Below are positions 35,414-47,353 of a stretch of 64,000 nucleotides of DNA, piece by piece. The DNA is taken from assembly GCA_009746045.1 (NCBI GenBank), contig RPFO01000366.1:392501-456500 (forward strand). The letters are read 5' to 3'. Below the pieces are notes generated by a model. The model was not told the origin of the DNA, did no database searches, and saw nothing but the letters and a program-made list of their open reading frames with translations. The stretch is from Mesostigma viride. Lineage: Eukaryota; Streptophyta; Mesostigmatophyceae; Mesostigmatales; Mesostigmataceae. The position numbers and the translations under genes were made by a program. Position 1 is the first letter of the stretch. Every line of letters begins with the position of its first letter.

Positions 35414-38047
35414 ATGAATCACATGACCATGAAGGGCACGCCCGGCCCTTTATGGCTACGCTTTCCAACCCGGGACGAGCTCCTGGAAAAGTTCAACAAA
35501 GTCGCGGGCAAACTGTCCAATGAGAAGGCCGTATCGAGAATGCTCCATACCGAGCTCGCAAAACTCGTCGCGGTGGACTTATATTCCGCTTTAATGACTG
35601 CCTACTATCTGGTCGTGAAGGCCGACGTGACATGGTCAAGCAGGAATTGCAAGAAGATTATCGAGGCATTGGACGAGACAATGAAGTACAACAACTGCTC
35701 CATCGCGGCATTAGTTTTCTGCGTGGTCATCCTTGGCGACCTGTGGCAAAAGAGCCACGACGCCATGGTTGGGAAGAAGTTTGACTACATGATCATGGTC
35801 GGCCTAAGCACGTCCACGGCGCCCATTGACCCGCGCGACGACCCCATGGGCGCCCTGGAGTATTGCCCCGGTTACGTGCACACGAGAGCCAGCTGGCTTC
35901 TCCCAGAGTCCAAAGAAGGCCGCATCCGGGTTTGCAAGCAAATGCTGCGCGACGAGCAAGCGAGGAGTGGGCGGCCCCCGCAGGCGACAGGCGGGGCCGG
36001 CAGGCCCTTACCCTCATGGTTGGATGACGTCACCAGCTTGCCCGCCGCCGCGCACCAGACGCGGGCCGACAGCGTTGACTCCTCGGCCAGCACCCCTTCG
36101 CAGGGACAGGGAGAGGCTCCTGGGAATGCAAAGGGGCGCGGTACTAGTGCCGGAAGCGCACCGGGCAGGCCAGGTGGCGCCACCCGGGCCAGCGACACGG
36201 CTCCTGCCCCCCCCATGCGTCGTGATGCGGAGGAGGAGCGCCGGGCACGCATGCGCGAGCTTCCCCCGGAGGAATGCGCGCCGCTGCTCAATGTGTGAGC
36301 GCGCTCACGCTTGCGGCTTATGCTGGCAGCTCTGTTTTTCAATCTACACAGGGTGCTGCTGGTGCTGGGGGGACTATAGCCTGCGTGCGTCTTGTGGGGT
36401 GGAAGAGTGGGCGCGTGAGGGCCTTCATGCGGGTGCTGGGGGGACTGTAACCTGTGTGCGTCTTGTGGGGTGGAAGAGTGGGCGCGTGAGGGCCTATATG
36501 CTGGTGCTGGGGGGACTATAGCCTGCGTGCTTTTTGTGGAATTGAAGAGTGGGCGCGTGAGGGCCTTGATGCGGGTGCTGGGGGGACTGTAACCTGCGTG
36601 CGTCTTGTGGGGTGGAAGAGTGGGCGCGTGAGGGCCTTTATGCGCGCTCTGGGGGGACTATGACCTGTGTGCCTCTTGTGGAGTTGAAAGTGCGGCCCGC
36701 TGCTCAAGGCGAGTGTTGTTTATGCTGGCGGCTTGCATGCACTGCAATCTAATGTAGCAGAATGCTGGTGCTACCTTCCCTCCCCGCGTCCCTCCTTCCC
36801 TTCCTTTTACATGTCATGTACTCGGGTGTGCTCACATGCCCTGTCCACCTCCCTCTTTTCCACCCCTACCCCGACGCCAACCCTAACCCACCCGCCCACC
36901 CACCCCCACCTCCACCCCCACCCCCGGCCCCGGCCCCGGCCCCGGCCCCGGCCCCGGCCCCGGCCCCGGCCCCGGCTCCGGCCCCGGCCCCGGCCCCGGC
37001 CCCGGCCCCCAGGTCACGGTCCCCGAGCTCAAGGCCTGGCTGCTGGCTTCCGCCCCCGCGCCCCCGCTCGAGCCCAAGTCCCGAGCCGCGCTGCTGGCCC
37101 TGCTGGACGACTACCCGCGGACCGGGCAGGTGCGGCTCCAGGGTCCCTGCCCCTCCTGCGGCAAGCTCCTCCCCTCCATTTCCGCGCTGTACAGCCACCT
37201 GGTGATGGAGCACTTTCCCAACCGGTACTATGTGGACGAGTCGCTTCCGTTCCAGGGCATGCTGCTGATGAATCTGTTTCGGAGTCATGTTTGTGGGAGC
37301 GTGCCGGCCGATTTGGCGCATTACCTGGACGTGTTCCAGATGAACTCGCCCCCTGGGAACGAGGAGGGGAAGGAGAGGGGGGGGCGGGAGGTACCGAAGG
37401 GGCTGGGTGCGGGCTGTCAGGGGATAAATAACTTCCAAATCAAATATAATAAAAAGAATAGTCTCAGTGATCCCGAGCAAGGCTCGTCCGTGGGACAGGT
37501 GGCAGCACGCCACACGCAGGAGGAGCAGCTAACGAGAGGAGCGGTGGCAAAGGAGGAGAATGGGGTAAAGGGGAATGTCGGGGCGAGCGACAGCACCGGT
37601 GGTGGCGACAGAGGCGAGGGGGCACGAAAGAAGGGCAACCAGGGGGGACGCAAGCTGGTTGGCAGCGAGGACGCTCTCTTGGCAGCCTTTGGGGCGCGGC
37701 TGGAGGCGGCCGGATCACACGCAATGCTGGCACACCACGCGCTGGCGGAGGCCGGCGAATGCTCTTCGACTGTCCTGCAGACACTCACCCGACTGGCAGG
37801 CGTGCAGATAGACGTGTTGTTGGTGGTAGGGTTTGGGGAGGAGGTGCGGGACACCGTGTTCCACCTGGCGGCGCACCATTGGCTGGATCGGTCGCTCTGG
37901 ATGTTGCTCGATCGGGAGCTGGAGGCGATTGAGATTCAGGTGATGATGGGGCTGAAACAGGTGGGGACTGCGGGCCACAGAATGGGCTTTGCGATGAATA
38001 CCCCTTTAGAGTTCTCTAGTGCTAGGTGCAGGTGGCAGAGGAGCTGA
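35414..38047 (+). CDS. SAP-like and C2H2 zinc-finger protein, two-exon model, 637 residues
   Basis: Exon 1 is 35414-36292 and exon 2 is 37013-38047. The donor GTGTGA and acceptor CCCCCAG are both in phase 0. The joined sequence runs smoothly from PPEECAPLLN into VTVPELKAWLLA. Residues 1-170 form an alpha-helical, unrecognised domain (LLEKFNKVAGKLSNEKAV, then YSALMTAYYLVVKADV). Residues 185-290 are low complexity. Residues about 294-329 (VPELKAWLL, then KSRAALLALLDDY) fit a SAP helix-extended loop-helix. Residues 339-360 form a C-x2-C-x12-H-x4-H finger (CPSCGKLLP to LVMEH). This would be a nucleic-acid-binding protein, by inference. The stretch 37340-37500 looks intron-like in composition but stays open. 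The stop at 38047 follows a possible donor (GTGATG at 37939), so a further exon or fusion to the next gene is possible. No orthologue recognised. Confidence 0.55.
36361..36692. repeat. 71-bp minisatellite, about 4.7 copies
   Basis: Units start at 36361, 36432, 36503, 36574 and 36645 and share GGTGCTGGGGGGACTATAGC and AGTGGGCGCGTGAGGGCC. In the two-exon model the array lies inside the intron; otherwise it is in a 3' UTR. Confidence 0.95.
36921..37010. repeat. (GGCCCC)n hexanucleotide array directly before a splice acceptor
   Basis: About fourteen GGCCCC units with one CGGCTC variant replace the usual polypyrimidine tract and run straight into the acceptor CCCCCAG at 37006-37012. Confidence 0.95.
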
Positions 38048-39206
38048 TGCCGAAACAGGGTGTGGGTTGGGGGTGGATGGGGGTGGTGAGGGCTGATTGT
38101 GCGCAGCACATTCTAATAATCAATATTTCAATCAACTAAAACAATAGGTCATTTGGGCAGATTGTTAAACCTTGAAAAGCTACCAGTGGTGCATGACCTG
38201 ATGTCGAAAGAGTGTTGGTGGGCCTTGGGCCAGGAGCGGGTGCTGCCTCAGCGAGTGGGTAATTCCCGTGACAGAGTAAAGTAGATTGATCAAGGGGCGG
38301 CTCGTAAATGTAGTCGGGTAAACAGAGTGCGATAAGTGGAAAGGAAAAATGAGGCAGAATTGCGGTAGTCACATATCACAGCATATCATGAGCCCTGCCG
38401 CAACCTTATTGCAAGCCCGTAATCTTCATGGTGGGGGTGTAGGGAGAGGAAAAGTGGACGAGTGAAGAAATAGTCTCAATCGTTGTCACTGTACGTCATG
38501 GCTGTTCCCCGTATGTATCGGTACATCATGTGGTTTGGAAATATTTCTGTCAAACTTCGCAATCTTCCTGGCTTGCCGACATTCCCATTTGGCGTGTGGC
38601 CATCTGGCCATGTGGCATCTGCCCGCTCTCGTCTCCTCCATGCTCCCCTGTGCACGTGACTCCGTACCAGTCGCACGTTATAGACCTTGGATCCCAGTTT
38701 CGCTACAATGATCAAGACGCCAGTTCCTTGCATCAATCAAGACGTCAGTTCCGGGCGTTGATCACGACGCCTACACCAACCAAGGCTCCCCTGCATTCAT
38801 ACCACGTCTTTCCCCAGTCTAAATACTATGACGTCCTGTTTTTCGTGCTATTTATATTCATTGAGAATGATACATTGCGGAGGTGAGAGTGGCATATTTA
38901 TGTGAGTAAGGAGCAAATAGTAAACTAAATGCTGCGCTATCTATAGTATCCCAGTACGTACGCAGGTATCCTCTTCATTTTCCCTCGTCTATCGTGTATT
39001 CAAAAAAAGAGGGTGCTGGCGTTGGACCTGGGTGGAACCTTTTCACCTCAACTCCACTATCATATTTTTCTCAGTACCATGCTCACATAGTTTCTCACAG
39101 GCTTGCTCCCTCCTCGTCTCACGCCTTCTCGCTACGCCTTGCCCACCACGTGACGTCGGAACCGTGCCATCCCTCTTGCGCGGACAAACCAACCCACGTC
39201 GCGGGA
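38048..39206. other. Intergenic region between the SAP/C2H2 gene and the (AKEKE)n gene
   Basis: No gene is seen. A composite CACGTGACGTC site, a G-box overlapping a CRE-like core, sits at about 39148-39158. That is some 50 bp before the ATG at 39207, so it is a plausible promoter element. Upstream, 38050-38980 shows only short frames. Confidence 0.4.
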
Positions 39207-42200
39207 ATGACGAGGCAGGAGCCAGACATGGAGGATGCCCCAGGGACCCTGAAAGACAAGCGGTCCCGCGAGGAGATCCGAAGGCGCGGGTTCCTCCAGG
39301 CGCTGCAAGATCGTGAGAACCTGCTGAACGCCTGCAAAATCCTGTCCACTGTAACTCCCTTTCCATACGGCCCGCTGGGCAGGGACTTATCTCCAGCACT
39401 CGCGGTGACTGCAAATGACCCCGATGCCACGGGCGGCGGTGGCGGCAGTGGCCACGGTGCTGGTGGTGGTGGCGGCGGGGGCGGCAACACCATCCTCACG
39501 TCAACTTCTTTTTCCTTTCCTCTGGCCAGCTCCCTTTTTTTTTCACCCAGTGAGGGGCACCAGGTGTTCCCTGGGCTCCACGTGGGTGTGGTCCCACCGG
39601 ACAGTGGGGGTGGCCAGGGGGGCCTGCCGGGCCGCACGGGCGAGGCTGGTGGCGGCGAGGGCACAGGTGTCAGCAACAAGAGCAAAAAGAGGAGCAAGAA
39701 AGGACAGGGGGACAAGGGGCACGGGGCTGCGGAAGCAGGGGGGATGGGGCCGCAGGGCGTGACGAATGGCAACTCCGCGGCAGGGCCGAGTGAGCGTGCT
39801 CATGGGGGCGTGCCAGTTGCCAGTGTAGCACCTGGCAAGGGCGCTGCCAGTGACGGTGAGCTCATCATATCGCTGAAATACCTGTCCATGTACATTCCAA
39901 CTCACCCGCTGGCTGATGATTCTCCGGTCGCAGGTGCTTTGCCGGTGGCGGGTGGCAGTGCGGGGACGATTGCCGCCACTGTCTCAGGAATGCAAATGAG
40001 CAGAGGAGGGAGTCCCTTCCATCCTACGGGGGATGCATCGTCGGGCGGCCGCCTCCCAATGACATCGCCAGGCCTCCGCCACGCGTTCTACGAGCCGGTG
40101 TCCGTCGGCGCGCTGGGGATGTCAGCGGTGGCGGCGACGTCAGCGCTGGTCGGCATGGTGATGGAGGGGCTCTTGTACCGCCAGGCGATCACTTTCCTGT
40201 CCAACTTTTTCTCCCTGGAGATCGAGAAGTTGGAGCAAGGGGTGGCGGCGGCGACTTCCCGGGGAAGGGCGGGCAGGGGCACGGGCGCAGGGGCTGCGGT
40301 CGTGGCCGGGGGTGTGGCCTCTCCCCCCCTTCACAAGCTGCTGATGGACCAGGGGGGGCGCGTCAAGAGCTCCCACAAGGCGCTCAAAGACTTGGACGAG
40401 CTGTACGAGGCATGCCTTGAGGCGGTAAAAGCCGGGGCCGAGCTTGTCATGTACGTGCAGGATGTATTCAGGCCGGCATCTTCCAGCGCTGCTGGCGGGC
40501 ATAGCTATGCTCATTGGCAATTGGGTGGTGTGGGAGGATCTGGCCATTGGGTGATCTGTGAGTCGCCGGCTGCCGGCACGGGGGAAGCCGGCTCACCTAC
40601 GGCCCCTGCCCCTGAGGAGCAAATGGAGGCGGACATCTGGAACGAATGTATGGTCATGAGCGGCAAGTTTGTCGCGTTCGTCAAGCACCTGGGCGCGCAC
40701 GAGGGCACGGTGGCGCGGCATCTAGACCCTGTAGGGTGGGCCGAGACGTGCGCCCTGTTGAGCGAGCTCGTCGCGGAGCTGGCGTCCACGCTCAAGAAGA
40801 GTGCGGATGTCCAGATTGTGGACCAGGACGGGGAGTGCGAGGTTATCGCCACCATGCACGATTTTGCGCAGGGCTTGCCGGTGGTGGCGAAGGAGGGTCT
40901 GTTTGGGCAAATCTCAAGGATCACAGAGATGCTGGACCAGATGGTGAGGATGGTGGGGGGGGTATCAGGAGTGTAAGAGGAGGGGATAGAGGAGGGGTGG
41001 GGCAGGTGGTAAGGACGGTGGTGGACGGGGGGGTGGGGGGGAGATTTCGGAGAATATGGTACGGTGGTGGTGGGGGGTTACGACCCCAACTCTTGAGGCA
41101 CGCGTGTGCCCAACTCATGGGCACGTGAAGGAAAGGGGTGGACCGTGGCCGACAGGAAGCAGACAGATGGTAAGGGAGCAGAATGTAAGGGGGGTGGGGG
41201 TGGGGATGGAAATCAAATATAACCATAAGCGGAAGGTGAAGCAGGGGGCAAGCATAAGGATCAGCGTCCTCAGTACTAAGAGTTGCACTAGCAAAGGCGC
41301 CTCAGGGGGCTAGACAAGGGCCAGGGAGATTGCAGGGGACATAGTGGTAGGGGGAGAGGACGGGAGGGGAAGGGAAGGGAGGGGAAAGCGTGCACTGGCG
41401 GGGGCAGGGGAGGGAGGACGTCCTGGTTTATATACGTACGGTTATGTGTTATGTCCTGCGTCAGTAATGTGGGTGTGTTGGCGCAAACCGGGGAAAAGAG
41501 TGAAGGGAAGGGAAGGCCAAGGGGATAGGGGTGGAGGTCATCGACCTCCCAAAGCAGACACCTGTAAAATTCATGTCTACAGTCATGGATCGTCAAGTAG
41601 TTGGGCACTGTGGCAACCGTGCTTGCGTGGGTACTATGTTCTTTCCGGTGGTCCCACCCCGTGTGAGTACGTCTGATGCTGGGGTGCTAGCATCGTGGTG
41701 TTTTTGAAACAATATAGAGAATGTTCCCATTTGTTTATTACTGAACCCCTTACACACACATTCACACACACGCAGTATGATTGTTACCCCTGTCGGCCCC
41801 GGTGGTTGCTTGTATGTAAATAGTTTCGATGGGCATGTGCCTGCACTACCCACACACAACTGTCACGGAAGCAAGAATCATTGCTTGTATGATTGTGCCT
41901 TTCCATCTCTATATACCTGCCCATCCACCCCGCCTCAACCAGTATGACATCATCCTCCGCTGGCGCAGCCAGCTGTCGGCGGAGCTCCACCTGCAGACGA
42001 TCCAGAGCTGCCTGCTCTCCTTTTACGCGCCGCTGCTTCTGCTGGCACATGCGTACCAGGAGGTGGTCAAGGTGGGGTGGCACAGCGTGGCTATGGCTAT
42101 AGTGACAAGTATCGTGACCCGCTTTACTGTTGCGAGGGTGGCCAAGGTGGGTGGCACACCTTGGCCACACCGCTTTAGTGACCCGCTATACGATTTGCGA

Positions 42201-45200
42201 GGCTGGACAATGGTGTGTGCGTTCTGCTACTGCTTTGCAAGGCATTCCCCTACTAATATATACTACAGCAAAGCATAGTAAATCACCCAGCATCCTTTCC
42301 TACTGCTTGGCAAGGCAATCTCCCACCACTTGCTTCTCTATAGCTTCTTATAGTTAATCACCCAGCATCCCTTCCTCCCGAAGGCAATCCTTGAGTGGTT
42401 TGATTCTAATTGTCTAGTGGATGAGCCAAGGAAGGTAGGTGGTCCATGAACTGACACAGAAAGCATGAAAGGGAGGCACCGCGCGCACGCGTAGCAGGGC
42501 GACAAGCATCATGAATAGCGCACAGGTGACCTGGCTGTGAGTGTTTACGGTGGCTTGTGCCGCAGCACGTTTTTCTTTGTGCATTGTAACTTGTACTTTC
42601 TCGGTCCGGTTATTGATCTACTGGCCAATAGCTCTCTGAAATGCTAGTCTTGTTGCGAGCCCTATCCCCTCCACTCCCCCTCTTTCTCGCTTTCCTCCAT
42701 CCCCTTTAATCCCCTTCTATACTATCCCTCTTCCTCAACCGCTGCCATATGTATTCCCTCAACCCCTGCCATCACTCTTCCCTCAATTCTCGCCCCTTTC
42801 CTCAGGACAAGCTGGACATGGCGGTCAGCGAGCGCAGCCAGGCGTGGTTGCTGCGGGAGCTGATGGGGGAGGAGGGCGACAGGGGGGCAAAGGGCGAGCG
42901 GGGCGCCAGGCAGGCGGAGCAAGGGAAGGCCAAGAAGGAGGCCAAGGCCAAGGGGAAGGAGGCCAAGGAGAGGGAGGCGAAAGAGGCCAAGGAGAGGGAG
43001 GCGAAAGAGAGGGAAATGAAAGAGGAGGCGAAAGAGAAGGAGGCAAAGGAGAAGGAGGCAAAGGAGAAGGAGGCAAAGGAGAAGGAGGCCAAGGAGAAGG
43101 AGGCAAGGGACAGGGATGAGAAAGAGAAGGAGGCACAGGAGAAGGAGGCAAAGGAGAAGGAGGCCAAGGAGAAGGAGGCCAAGGAGAAGGAGGCAAAGGA
43201 GAAGGAGGCAAAGGAGAAGGAGGCACAGGAGAATGAGGCGAAAGAGAATGAGGCGAAAGAGAATGAGGCGAAAGAGAAGGAGGCGAAAGAGAAGGAGGCG
43301 AAAGAGAAGGAGGCGAAAGAGAAGGAGGCGAAAGAGAAGGAGGCGAAAGAGAAGGAGACGAAAGAGAAGGAGGCGAAAGAGAAGGAGGCGAAAGAGAAGG
43401 AGGCGAAAGAGGCCAAGGAGAAGGAGGCAAAGGAGGCAAAGGAGAGGGATCTGAAAGAGAGGGAGGCGAAACAAGCCGAGGAAAAGGAGATGACGGCAGA
43501 GTTGGAGCCGCATCTGAAGGCAGCCAAGGACGAGAGAGGGATTTGGGAGGAGGAGGCAACGAGAAGGGCGCGGCTCTCGCATGAGACGGCTGCAGAAGAG
43601 GAAAACGATTTAAAATCATCCGAGGCGGTAAAGGGGGCAAAGGAGGGAGAGGCAGCAGCAAGGGCAAAAGCAGCAAGAGAAGCAGAGGAGGCGGTGGATT
43701 TAGAGGAGGCGGAGGAGGCCCAGGTGAGGACAAGATGTGACTGGGAAGCTAGAGGATTTGAACCTCTAGAAGGACTTTTTTTTTTTTGCTTGAAAGGCAT
43801 GGCAGAGAGGTGCACGAGAAGGAGGAGGCCCAGGTGAGGAAGCAGAAGAGCAGGATCCAACCTTTTTCATAGCGGTTGCCTTGCAAAGCATAGCAGCAGC
43901 GGCCTAGGCACTACATTGGGCACATCGCGGTCACTGCAGTGGGAACCCATTGCGGCTGACTGGCAACGCGGTAGGAAGACCGTGACTGGGAGAGCTTGCA
44001 TGGGACTTGGGTGATTGGAAGGTGGTTGGTGAGGGCCAGGAGAGGGGTTAAGGAAGGTGAGGGGAAGACCTTGCTAGTTCGTGGGGGGCGGGGGAGGTAT
44101 GAAGGAGGGAGCAGGTTGGGGAAGGCTTGGGGAAGAGGTTTGGCAGGGGTATTTGTTGTCGTGGAATAGGGGGTTGCTTTCCTTGGGGTGTCGTGGAATA
44201 GGGGTTGCTTTCCTTGGGGTGTCGTGGGATAGGGGGTTGCTTTCTATCTTGGGCTGAAATCAGCTTTAGCAAACAAAGCATGTTGGGGACCCGGGGGACG
44301 GCAGGGGAAGAAGTGGATTTTGGAAAGGGCGAATGGAGAAGTAAGCTTAGTTTGTGTCTACCATTCTTGGAATGGAGCCTGCCTTTTGGTCTTGTTGGAC
44401 AGGACGCAAGGGGCGCGTAGACACCAACGAAGCGCGAATGATATGGTCGGTGCTCGCGTGCTCGTTGGCCCGGTATTCACGGCGGTCATTTCCTCCCCCG
44501 CCGTTGCGCGCCTAGCTACCGCCCCCCTTGCTCCCCGATGCCCGCTTGTGTCCTTTCTTTCGACAGTCCGTGATGTGTAGCCGCTGCATAGTCTCTAACT
44601 TGCTCGTGCGTGCTGGTTGCAACCGTGTGTTAATTGCCACCATGGATTTTTCTTCTTGCTCCACGCCCCCTCCCAAAAGCGCCTGTTCGAGCGGTCCACC
44701 GGTGTCCGGGAGCAACCGCAGCCGCAAAGGGTGGATGAGCTCCAGGAGTTGGAGTCGCGGAGGTAAGCTCCTATCTCTATATGTATGACGTGGAGACGCA
44801 GAGGTATGCTCCTATCTCTGTATGTATTAGGTGGAGTCGTGGAGGTAAGCTCCCATCTTTATACTAGTATGTATGATGCGGAGTCGCAAAGGTACGCTCC
44901 TATCTCTACATGCATTGTTGGATTTTCTCTTTTCTCTGTCTTTGTATCTGTTCGCTTAAGCAATCGTGCTGTTATCTAGGTGGTTGGGTTGTTGTCTGTA
45001 GTCATTATTATTATTGTTGTTTATTGTTATTTTTATTTAGACGGCTTTGTACGTGTATGTGCTAATGATGTGTGTATGCTGTACACACATATCCATACAA
45101 ACTGTTTGCATACATAGTTTACATTTTTTACGCAGGTTACTTTGTTTGCATACACAGACTGCTTTGCGCTTGCCCACACGTATTAAAGGACTTGAGGCTG

Positions 45201-45268
45201 AGATGAGGTTTGCTGAGCTGCAGATGTTGGACCATATCTTTTGTGCAGGTGTTGTTGTGTGCATGTAA
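39207..45268 (+). CDS. Uncharacterised protein with a long charged (AKEKE)n helix, five exons, about 999 residues
   Basis: Exons are 39207-40943, 41943-42071, 42806-43723, 44680-44762 and 45136-45268, with GT-AG edges and agreeing phases throughout. Residues 1-579 are mixed helix and low complexity; clearly coding parts are [40 protein letters not shown] and ITEMLDQM. Exon 2 encodes a conserved-looking helix ([18 protein letters not shown]). Residues about 668-848 are a nearly pure K/E/A repeat expected to form a rigid single alpha helix. The tail ([11 protein letters not shown], then [18 protein letters not shown]) suggests a coiled coil. I recognise no family. A TGTAA lies 14 nt after the stop, so the final exon could be misjudged (a GTGTTG donor at 45248 is the alternative). 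A 5' GTG-extended frame to 38994 has no ATG and was not used. Confidence 0.6.
42940..43480 (+). repeat. 15-bp coding repeat (AAGGAGAAGGAGGCA type)
   Basis: About thirty units of 15 bp encode KEKEA with few variants. The purine-only strand keeps all three forward frames open, and the reverse frames appear as long Phe/Ser or Leu/Arg proteins that are not real. Confidence 0.93.
44157..44243. repeat. About 31-bp tandem repeat, three copies
   Basis: Three units around GGGTTGCTTTCCTTGGGG with GTCGTGGAATA spacers lie in intron 3 of the (AKEKE)n gene. Confidence 0.85.
44748..44910. repeat. Tandem duplication of an exon end and its splice donor, four copies
   Basis: The end of exon 4 and its donor (GAGTCGCGGAG then GTAAGCTCCTATCTC) are repeated three more times with drift. 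They appear as GAGACGCAGAGGTATGCTCC, GAGTCGTGGAGGTAAGCTCC and GAGTCGCAAAGGTACGCTCC. Each copy keeps a GT at the donor position. Confidence 0.8.
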
Positions 45269-45281
45269 AATCTGAGGCCAT

Positions 45282-45838
45282 TGTAATTCTCTACTGGGTC
45301 ACCGTGTTACATGCATCACACATCGCAACCAGAACTCTCAATGGCTGCAACAGCTATTTGCAGGCATACCTTCATGATTAGGTGCTTAGTGTGGCATGCA
45401 AGGAAATTGAGTCATGGATGGTTTCATGCTCTGAAACGTGTCGCTCTGAAAACGGAGGGCGCTTTCAGCTTATGTTTCATTGCCTGGTGATAGGCCTGGG
45501 GCACTGGCTCGTAAGGAACCTCTTTGCATGCTGGCAACAGCAGTGCACGGATTAATCGCAATTAAGTTCGCAATAAATAGGGATTTTAGAAAATATATCA
45601 GGATATGAATATTACTTTGCACAATTTCCCCCCACCTTGATTGCAACTGAAGTGTTGATAGAGTGCTGTCTTGTACCGGTAGCTCGGTTTGAGCTTGCCT
45701 ACCCATCCCATGCCCCCTCACTCCCGCGGATGTAGCAAGGCATCCACTTAGCCTGTGATCTTGGCTCCTCCTTACTCTCTTCGTTTTACTTTGGTCGCAA
45801 GACGCATGCCTCTTTTGTTCCTTGTGCGTCATCCTTAA
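45282..45838. other. 3' flank, no gene
   Basis: It starts with TGTAA at 45282-45286. No frame of coding character is seen up to the piggyBac-type element. Confidence 0.4.
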
Positions 45839-47181
45839 CCCTTAGTCCGCTGACCCATTTTTGGCACTTTCATACCCCTGAAAATGAAAAAAATCATAAC
45901 TCACAGGCCACAACTCCAAATACCCCCAACCAAGATGCTAGGAGTATCTACACTTCAAGGGCTTTCAGAATATGCAATAATACCACGGCTTTATCAAAGC
46001 ATTTGGATGATAGCTCTACTCAAAGTTGGCCAAAAGACGATCTTTTTTCCCCAAGGAAAAGTCTACCCCCCCCTAACTTTCCAGGTAGGGTAGGGAATCT
46101 CAATATCAACATTGGACAACTTAGTTGGATAGTCCAATGGTGGTTTCCTTGGGTCAGACCACCCGGATAACCCATTAGACCCATATAAGGTGCTCATATA
46201 CGTGTGTGGGTTACGCGCGCGTAAACAGCCATCTATGACATGCAATACAAGAATGCATTATAACAAGCTATAAAAGATTGCCAAAGGTGCTGGAATACAA
46301 ACATGTTGCCTACCTGCATTAACGAAATGATATGCTCCAAAGAAATGCCATAAACTGGTCACTTTCAGGGCTAATACCGCTCTTTACAGCAGGCATGGAA
46401 GCTTGCTGAAAGGTGCACTAAAATCTCGTCAAATATAATGCATGGGAGACGTATTCCGCTGCAAAAGACACGCAAACACGTTGCCGTATCTGGCTCGTTC
46501 ACGTCCTGACCGGATTCCAGTGGCCGGGAGCCTCATATCTCACACATACCATTGCTTTACAGGCATAGGTCGCCATAGCCGCATCATGCATGCATCCTTT
46601 ATGATTACCAGTTGATGCTGCGTTCAAAGATTACCTATAAACGCGTCCGCATTCCCAGCAAACGCATCAGCGGACATCCCGTACCTAATCTGGATGCTTG
46701 GGCTGGCGCAGACTGCCCGGCCATGAGGATAAAATGGAAATGTGATAGGCGATGACTTGTCTGGCACTGACGACCAAGAAGGCAGTATTTTCCTACCTGT
46801 ATTTTCCCAATCCTAAAAATCTGGCCATGTCTGACCTACGAAAATCACGCATCATCATTCTGAGCAACATTCTAAACCGTTTCTAGCCGCGAGACGCAAA
46901 ATTTCCCTGATAATGGCACGTTGGCAGCCATATCTCGTCACGCGCGCGCGCGAGTGAAAATTTCCCGCCAAAGTCACGTGATCCCCTATGATTACAGCCC
47001 TATAATTACCAGGCTATGGCGGATATTACCCCCAAACCTATGCATCACCTTCGTCCCTAAGTGTTCCCGGACCCACCGGACAACTGTCCTCCGTCACGGG
47101 TGGCGCGGTGCTCTCGGCGCGGCGCGAAATTCGACCGTTAGTCAAACCCCCCGACAGGTCGGGGGGTTAGCGGACTAAGGG
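45839..47181. mobile_element. 1343-bp non-autonomous piggyBac-type element
   Basis: The ends are inverted: CCCTTAGTCCGCTGACCC on the left and, read inward on the minus strand, CCCTTAGTCCGCTAACCC on the right (17 of 18 match). TTAA flanks both sides (45835-45838 and 47182-47185). CCC termini plus a TTAA target duplication are the signature of piggyBac. A perfect stem CCCCCCGAC/GTCGGGGGG lies just inside the right end (47147-47166). No transposase frame is present, so it would be moved in trans. Confidence 0.85.
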
Positions 47182-47353
47182 TTAATGTGCTTGTGTTTGT
47201 CATCAGTAATCTGATCTTCAACATGCTGCGTGGGACTGGAAAGCAAATGTTCTATGCGTGGGCAACCAATTAGCCGCTCTTGGCAGGTTGAAGCGATGCA
47301 CAAACGGGGTTCATTCATAATCTGTGTAACAGGAATCTGATGTCCATGGCCCG

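Noticed and set aside
38994-39206. N-terminal extension of the (AKEKE)n gene to 38994
   Set aside because: The extension starts with GTG, not ATG, crosses sequence of promoter character including CACGTGACGTC, and an ATG in frame follows at 39207.
42722-43860. Minus-strand frames rich in Phe/Ser, Pro/Ser and Leu/Arg
   Set aside because: They are antisense readings of the KEKEA coding repeat.
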